From an uncultured Collinsella sp. (GTDB taxonomy: Bacteria > Actinomycetota > Coriobacteriia > Coriobacteriales > Coriobacteriaceae), in NCBI GenBank assembly GCA_900541475.1, contig UQJV01000013.1, positions 1 through 43,237 of the forward strand: a stretch of 43,237 bases of DNA. Reading direction: 5' to 3'. Numbering within the stretch: position 1 is the stretch's first letter; the number at the start of each line of letters is the position of its first letter. Shown here piece after piece: positions 39,610 to 43,237 of the stretch. The notes beneath the pieces were generated by a model. It saw only the letters and a list, made by a program, of their open reading frames with translations, did not search any database and was not told where the DNA came from. The translations under genes were made by a program, and so were the position numbers.

Positions 39610-40395
39610 ATGGCAGATACCGCCACTACCGGCGTTGCGGCCGCCGCACAGACCAATGAGCCGCTCATCCGCGTTGAGGGCCTGCGCAAGAGCTTTGGCT
39701 CGCTCGAGGTGCTCAAAGGCATCGACCTGTCCGTCAAATCCGGCGAGGTCGTCACCATTATCGGCGCCTCGGGCTCGGGCAAGTCGACCTTCCTGCGCTG
39801 CCTCAACCTGCTCGAGACCCCGGACGCGGGCCACATCTGGTTCCACGGCCAGGACCTTACGGCCGAGCGCTGCAATATCAATAAGCTGCGCGAGGACATT
39901 GGCATGGTGTTCCAGGGCTTTAACCTGTTCAACAACATGGATGTGCTCGACAACTGCACGCTCGCGCCCGTCACGCTCAAAAAGATGAGCAAGGCCGAGG
40001 CTGAAAAAATTGCGATGGAGCATCTGACGAGCGTGGGACTCGAAAAGTTCGCGCACGCCGCCGTGGGCCGCCTGTCCGGTGGTCAAAAACAGCGCGTGGC
40101 CATCGCTCGTGCCCTGTGCATGAATCCGCAGATCATGCTGTTCGACGAGCCGACCTCCGCGCTCGACCCCGAGATCGTGGGAGAGGTGCTCGAGGTCATG
40201 CGTAAGCTCGCTGCCGACGGCATGACCATGGTCGTCGTCACGCACGAGATGGCCTTTGCCCGCACCGTGTCCGATCGCGTGGTCTTTATGGACAAGGGCG
40301 TGGTGCTCGAGGATGCGGCGCCGGCCGAGCTCTTCGGTAATCCCAAGCACCAGCGTACCCGCGAGTTCCTCTCGCGCTATCTCGAGGACAAATAA
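39610..40395 (+). CDS. Amino-acid ABC transporter ATP-binding protein
   Basis: A 261-residue ATPase subunit of the polar-amino-acid importer. Walker A is GASGSGKST, the Q-loop FQGFNLFNNM, the signature LSGGQKQR, Walker B IMLFDEPTSALDPE, and the H-loop VTHEM; all are consensus. The GlnQ/HisP-type stretch VFMDKGVVLEDAAPAELF closes the domain. ATG at 39610 follows ACGAGGAG at a normal distance; the frame is open to 39535, inside the permease gene, but those residues are not conserved. A peptidase gene follows 72 bases later and may be transcribed together with the importer. Confidence 0.95.
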   Translation: MADTATTGVAAAAQTNEPLIRVEGLRKSFGSLEVLKGIDLSVKSGEVVTIIGASGSGKSTFLRCLNLLETPDAGHIWFHGQDLTAERCNINKLREDIGMVFQGFNLFNNMDVLDNCTLAPVTLKKMSKAEAEKIAMEHLTSVGLEKFAHAAVGRLSGGQKQRVAIARALCMNPQIMLFDEPTSALDPEIVGEVLEVMRKLAADGMTMVVVTHEMAFARTVSDRVVFMDKGVVLEDAAPAELFGNPKHQRTREFLSRYLEDK

Positions 40396-40467
40396 CCGAC
40401 TGCAAACGCTTATGTGGCAGGGCCGCTCCGGTGGGGCGGCCCTCGTCATCACAATCGAAAGGATGTC

Positions 40468-41883
40468 ATGGCCGAGGTTTGGCGCTTCTTTGCGCATGAG
40501 GATGATTTTGCCGATTTGGACGAAGCTGGCGCGTGCAAACGCCTGGGCCGCGTGCTGTCGTTTCCGACCGTCTCGAGCATGGATGCCGAGGCGGTGGACT
40601 GGCAGCCCTTCGACGACCTGCGCGCTTATATGCAGCAGGCGTGGCCGCGCATGTTCGCGGCGGGCGAGGTCGAGCTTGTCGGCCATTCGCTGTTGGTGAC
40701 ACTTGGCGGTTCCGACCCCGCCCTCAAACCCGTCATGCTCATGGGTCACATGGACGTGGTCCCCGTGGTGCCCGGCACCGAGGCCGACTGGACGCATACC
40801 CCCTTTAGTGGTCACGTGGACGACACCTACATTTGGGGTCGCGGCGCTATCGACATGAAGGATCAGGTCGCAGGTATTCTCGAGGCGGTTGAGTATGCGT
40901 TGGCGCACGGCTGGGAGCACGAGCGGACGCTGTTGCTCGCCTTTGGCCAGGACGAGGAAACCACGCAGTGCGGCGCGGGGGCGATCGGCCGCGTGCTCGA
41001 GGAGCGCGGTATTGAACTTGAATACCTGATCGACGAGGGTGACTACCGTATTGTTTCGGCTGCCGAGTACGGCGCGGGCGAGGGCTGGCTTATGCATGCC
41101 GACCTTGCCGAGAAGGGCTACGCCGATATCGTGCTCAAGACGAAGAGTGAGGGAGGGCATTCGTCCAACCCCTACGGCGGCACATCGCTCGAGGTGCTGA
41201 GCCGCGCCATCGCCGCAATCTGCGATATCGAGTGGCCGACGCGTGTGACCGATCTGCTTGCCGCACAGCTTGTCGAGTTGGGGCTCTACGCGGCGGATGA
41301 GATTGCCGCCAACGGGGACGTCATTGTTCGCGACTGCCTCGCCAGCAAGAAGCTCTATCCGCTCGTGACTACCACCTGCGCGCCCACGCAGATCGAGGGC
41401 GGCAGCGCTGGCGCTAACGTGATGCCACAGGATATGTGGGCCAATATCAACTTCCGCATGCTCGAGGGTACGGGCGTGGCCGATGTCGTTACCTGCTGCC
41501 GCGAGGCCGTTGCCGCGGCGGGCCTTGCCGGGCGCGTGGAGGTCGAACTCGGCCCCGGCAGCTCCGAGCCCTCGCCGTCCCCGCGTGTCGGTGGACCAGG
41601 GCTCGAGGCCGTTCGCGCCATTGCCGCCCGCTACTTCCGTGATCCAAAGGGGACGGAGGAAAACGGATCATTCGAGCCAGTGGCAATTGTGCCCTCGACC
41701 GTGATCGGTGCGACTGACGCTGCCAACTACCAGCACATTTGCTCTGAGTGCATTCGCTTCTCGGCCTTTGTGGTTGATGACGACGAGTGTGATCGCGGCG
41801 TCCACGGCACCAATGAGCGCATTACCCGCCGCGCCTACCTCCAGGGCATCCGCTTCCTCGTCGCTCTACTCCAAACGCTCTAG
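40468..41883 (+). CDS. M20 family metallopeptidase, interrupted by a repeat-derived segment
   Basis: A 471-residue zinc-dependent peptidase of the M20 (carboxypeptidase S/ArgE-like) family, cleaving small peptides or N-acyl amino acids. Metal-site motifs are present in order: LMGHMDVVP, WGRGAIDMKDQ, the catalytic EE in FGQDEETTQ, and the late GVHGTNERI with the last His ligand. A dimerisation (lid) domain covers about residues 220-360. Around residue 392-403 the sequence RDPKGTEENGSF is encoded by a 31-base palindromic repeat that also occurs between genes at 24476; relatives have a shorter loop there. ATG at 40468 follows GAAAGGA. Its position after an amino-acid importer suggests a shared role in peptide or amino-acid use. 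Confidence 0.9.
   Translation: MAEVWRFFAHEDDFADLDEAGACKRLGRVLSFPTVSSMDAEAVDWQPFDDLRAYMQQAWPRMFAAGEVELVGHSLLVTLGGSDPALKPVMLMGHMDVVPVVPGTEADWTHTPFSGHVDDTYIWGRGAIDMKDQVAGILEAVEYALAHGWEHERTLLLAFGQDEETTQCGAGAIGRVLEERGIELEYLIDEGDYRIVSAAEYGAGEGWLMHADLAEKGYADIVLKTKSEGGHSSNPYGGTSLEVLSRAIAAICDIEWPTRVTDLLAAQLVELGLYAADEIAANGDVIVRDCLASKKLYPLVTTTCAPTQIEGGSAGANVMPQDMWANINFRMLEGTGVADVVTCCREAVAAAGLAGRVEVELGPGSSEPSPSPRVGGPGLEAVRAIAARYFRDPKGTEENGSFEPVAIVPSTVIGATDAANYQHICSECIRFSAFVVDDDECDRGVHGTNERITRRAYLQGIRFLVALLQTL
41640..41670. repeat. GATCC-GGGGACGGAGGAAAA-GGATCA element (copy inside the M20 gene)
   Basis: TGATCC (41640-41645) and GGATCA (41665-41670) flank AAAGGGGACGGAGGAAAAC. It differs from the intergenic copy at 24476-24506 in only four positions (CTT to AAA, G to C). 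The reading frame of the peptidase stays open across it. Confidence 0.85.
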
Positions 41884-41922
41884 CCAAAAAGCAAGCCCTC
41901 GGCGCAATGGGGTCAGGTTTGT

Positions 41923-41951
41923 TTGCACCAATCATTCCGTGCGGGTTATAT
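41923..41951 (+). promoter_or_regulatory. Candidate prfA promoter
   Basis: TTGCAC (41923-41928), 17 bases, TTATAT (41946-41951). The implied leader of about 175 bases would contain the hairpin and the short open frame. Confidence 0.45.
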
Positions 41952-42018
41952 GCAGGTTTGCCTGTGCACGCTATCATGTATGGGTTAGACCGCAACTATG
42001 TACCCCATACGCGAAGGG

Positions 42019-42051
42019 ATGCGCATGTATCTGAAGATCGACATGTTCTAG
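42019..42051 (+). CDS. Possible leader peptide upstream of prfA
   Basis: ATG at 42019 opens MRMYLKIDMF and ends in TAG, a codon read only by release factor 1 (the product of the next gene). GAAGGG lies immediately before it, closer than ideal; the second ATG at 42025 has better spacing. It is very short and could be chance. Confidence 0.25.
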   Translation: MRMYLKIDMF

Positions 42052-42132
42052 CCGGGCTTACCCCCGCAGTGGCGCCGCGCGCCCCATCAACTCTGCCGAT
42101 TTTCACCTTCACGCATATAAAGGAGTCCCGCC

Positions 42133-43200
42133 ATGCGCGACAAGCTCGAAAAGATCATCAAGGCCTACGAGGAGCTCGAGAAGAAGCTTTCCGACCCGGC
42201 CGTCGCCTCCGACATCAAGGAGTTCACGCGTCTCAACAAGGAGTACGCGCACCAGTCCGACCTCATTGCCGCTTCGCGCGAGTACATCAGCGCGCTCGAC
42301 GATATCGAGGCTGCCAAGGAGATGCTCCGCGACACCACCGATGCCGATGAGAAAGAGATGCTCCAGATGGACATCTCCGAGAACGAGGACAAGCTTCCCC
42401 AGCTCGAGGAAGATATCAAGTACATGCTCATCCCGAGCGACCCCAACGACGACAAGAACACCATCGTCGAGATCCGCTCCGCCGCCGGTGGCGACGAGGC
42501 GGCCATCTTCGCCGGCGACCTGTACAAGATGTACCAGCGCTTTTGCGAGTCGCGCGGCTGGAAGACCACCGTGCTCGATTCCAGCCCCAGCGAGGCCGGC
42601 GGCTTTAAATCCATCGAGTTCAAGGTCGAGGGCGACCGCGTCTACTCCGTCATGAAGTTCGAGTCCGGCGTGCACCGTGTCCAGCGCGTTCCCAAGACCG
42701 AGTCTCAGGGCCGTATCCAGACCTCCACAGCAACCGTCGCCGTGCTTCCCGAGGCCGAGGAGATCGACGTCCAGATCAACCAGTCCGACCTGCGCATCGA
42801 CACTTACTGTGCCTCGGGCCCTGGCGGTCAGTGCGTTAACACCACCTACTCCGCCGTGCGCATCACCCACCTGCCCACCAACACCGTGGTGCAGTCGCAG
42901 GAGCAGCGCTCCCAGATCCAGAACCGCGAGGTCTGCATGCAGATGCTGCGTGCCCGTCTGTACGAGATGGAACTCGAGAAGCAGCAGGCCGAGCTCGGTG
43001 CCGAGCGCCAGAGCCAGATTGGCCACGGCAACCGTTCCGAGAAGATTCGCACCTACAACCAGCCCCAGGACCGCGTGACCGATCACCGTATCGGCTTCAA
43101 CTCCACCTACAACGGCGTCCTTCTGGGCGATCAGCTCGGCACCGTGATCGAGGCGCTCGCCGCCGCCGAGCGTGCCGAGAAACTGGCACAGGCCGTGTAG
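42133..43200 (+). CDS. prfA: Peptide chain release factor 1
   Basis: RF1 of 355 residues, which reads UAA and UAG stop codons and triggers release of the finished protein. The codon-reading loop is RVPKTESQGR, giving a P-x-T tripeptide (PKT, where E. coli has PAT), so this is RF1 rather than RF2. The catalytic GGQ lies in SGPGGQCVNTTYSAVRITH; E. coli has SGAGGQHVN. The N-terminal helical domain and the C-terminal TYNQPQDRVTDHRIGF are normal. ATG at 42133 follows AAGGAG. The gene ends in TAG followed directly by another TAG, both RF1-dependent. A palindromic repeat begins two bases later. Confidence 0.97.
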   Translation: MRDKLEKIIKAYEELEKKLSDPAVASDIKEFTRLNKEYAHQSDLIAASREYISALDDIEAAKEMLRDTTDADEKEMLQMDISENEDKLPQLEEDIKYMLIPSDPNDDKNTIVEIRSAAGGDEAAIFAGDLYKMYQRFCESRGWKTTVLDSSPSEAGGFKSIEFKVEGDRVYSVMKFESGVHRVQRVPKTESQGRIQTSTATVAVLPEAEEIDVQINQSDLRIDTYCASGPGGQCVNTTYSAVRITHLPTNTVVQSQEQRSQIQNREVCMQMLRARLYEMELEKQQAELGAERQSQIGHGNRSEKIRTYNQPQDRVTDHRIGFNSTYNGVLLGDQLGTVIEALAAAERAEKLAQAV

Positions 43201-43201
43201 T

Positions 43202-43237
43202 AGGTTCCGCCGTTCTACCGAACGGCGGACCGGCCGG
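43202..43237. repeat. Palindromic element CCGCCGTTC/GAACGGCGG (copy 2, at window end)
   Basis: CCGCCGTTC (43207-43215), TACC, GAACGGCGG (43220-43228), flanked by GGT and ACC. It matches 37209-37243 almost base for base. The unit may continue beyond the window. Confidence 0.8.

Larger units (their letters stand above)
41884..42132. other. prfA leader region
   Basis: About 250 bases without a long gene. It contains a candidate promoter (41923-41951), a hairpin GTATGGG (41978-41984) / CCCATAC (42004-42010), and a ten-codon open frame (42019-42051) behind GAAGGG that ends in TAG. The rest, up to the prfA ribosome binding site AAGGAG, shows nothing I can name. Confidence 0.5.

Noticed and set aside
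37464..39992. 842-codon open frame on the minus strand across the importer genes
   Set aside because: It runs antisense through three well-identified ABC genes. The composition is artefactual and there is no ribosome binding site or homology.
39430..41160. 576-codon open frame on the minus strand across the ATPase and peptidase genes
   Set aside because: It is antisense to two clear families and has no motifs of its own.
41680..41760. Apparent loss of a metal-binding His in the M20 peptidase (TDAANY in place of TDSRHY)
   Set aside because: The last metal ligand is more likely the His in the later GVHGTNERI motif, which is present, so no loss of the metal site can be claimed.

Overview
The window is GC-rich bacterial chromosome with short intergenic gaps and strong G/C preference at third codon positions. 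The gene set (LTA-synthase-type sulfatase, Kup, KdpDE-like two-component pair, OFA-type MFS carrier, Tat-secreted lipoprotein, UbiD/UbiX decarboxylation genes) and the many short palindromic intergenic repeats suggest a gut Coriobacteriia member, most likely Collinsella or a close relative. That assignment is an inference: no rRNA or ribosomal protein cluster is present to settle it. I see no rRNA, tRNA, phage, transposase or CRISPR locus.

Layout. 1-8.1 kb: an LTA-synthase-like enzyme (-), a nitroreductase (+), then the Kup potassium transporter followed by a KdpD/KdpE-like sensor and regulator. 8.2-15.0 kb: RlmKL-type rRNA methyltransferase (-), a HAD phosphatase and a small transaldolase (+), and Tex (-). 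15.4-19.8 kb: a three-gene catabolic operon (SDR dehydrogenase, MFS carrier, Gfo/Idh/MocA dehydrogenase; all -) with a divergent LysR regulator. 20.0-24.4 kb: a MarR regulator and a two-subunit ABC exporter, overlapping by 8 nt at each junction, behind a clear promoter and operator. 24.6-29.2 kb: pyridoxal/pyridoxamine kinase with a small Cys-rich partner (+), an acyltransferase plus low-molecular-weight protein tyrosine phosphatase (-), and an MFS exporter (-).

29.3-35.2 kb is the most striking part. It encodes a protein that fuses an LpdD-like domain (the accessory protein of gallate-type decarboxylases) to an IPP-isomerase-like NUDIX domain, then an SLC13/DASS-type carrier, an LpdC-like UbiD decarboxylase, the flavin prenyltransferase UbiX and a MerR regulator. 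Read together, this looks like a self-contained system for taking up a hydroxylated aromatic acid and decarboxylating it non-oxidatively, with part of the prenylated-FMN cofactor supply (DMAPP from IPP, then UbiX) built into the locus. The substrate and the activity of the isomerase-like domain are not proven; its usual catalytic Cys position appears to be Ala.

35.3-43.2 kb: a membrane-anchored acidic protein of unknown function, an aldose-1-epimerase-like protein, a three-gene amino-acid ABC importer (Tat lipoprotein, permease, ATPase) followed by an M20 peptidase, and prfA.

A second layer is the dense set of short inverted-repeat elements between genes, belonging to several families. One core (TGTCCCTTTGTCACA-like) occurs at six places. 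One element (GATCC, GGGGACGGAGGAAAA, GGATCA) occurs both between genes and, in frame, inside the M20 peptidase gene. These look like non-autonomous palindromic repeats, some doubling as terminators.
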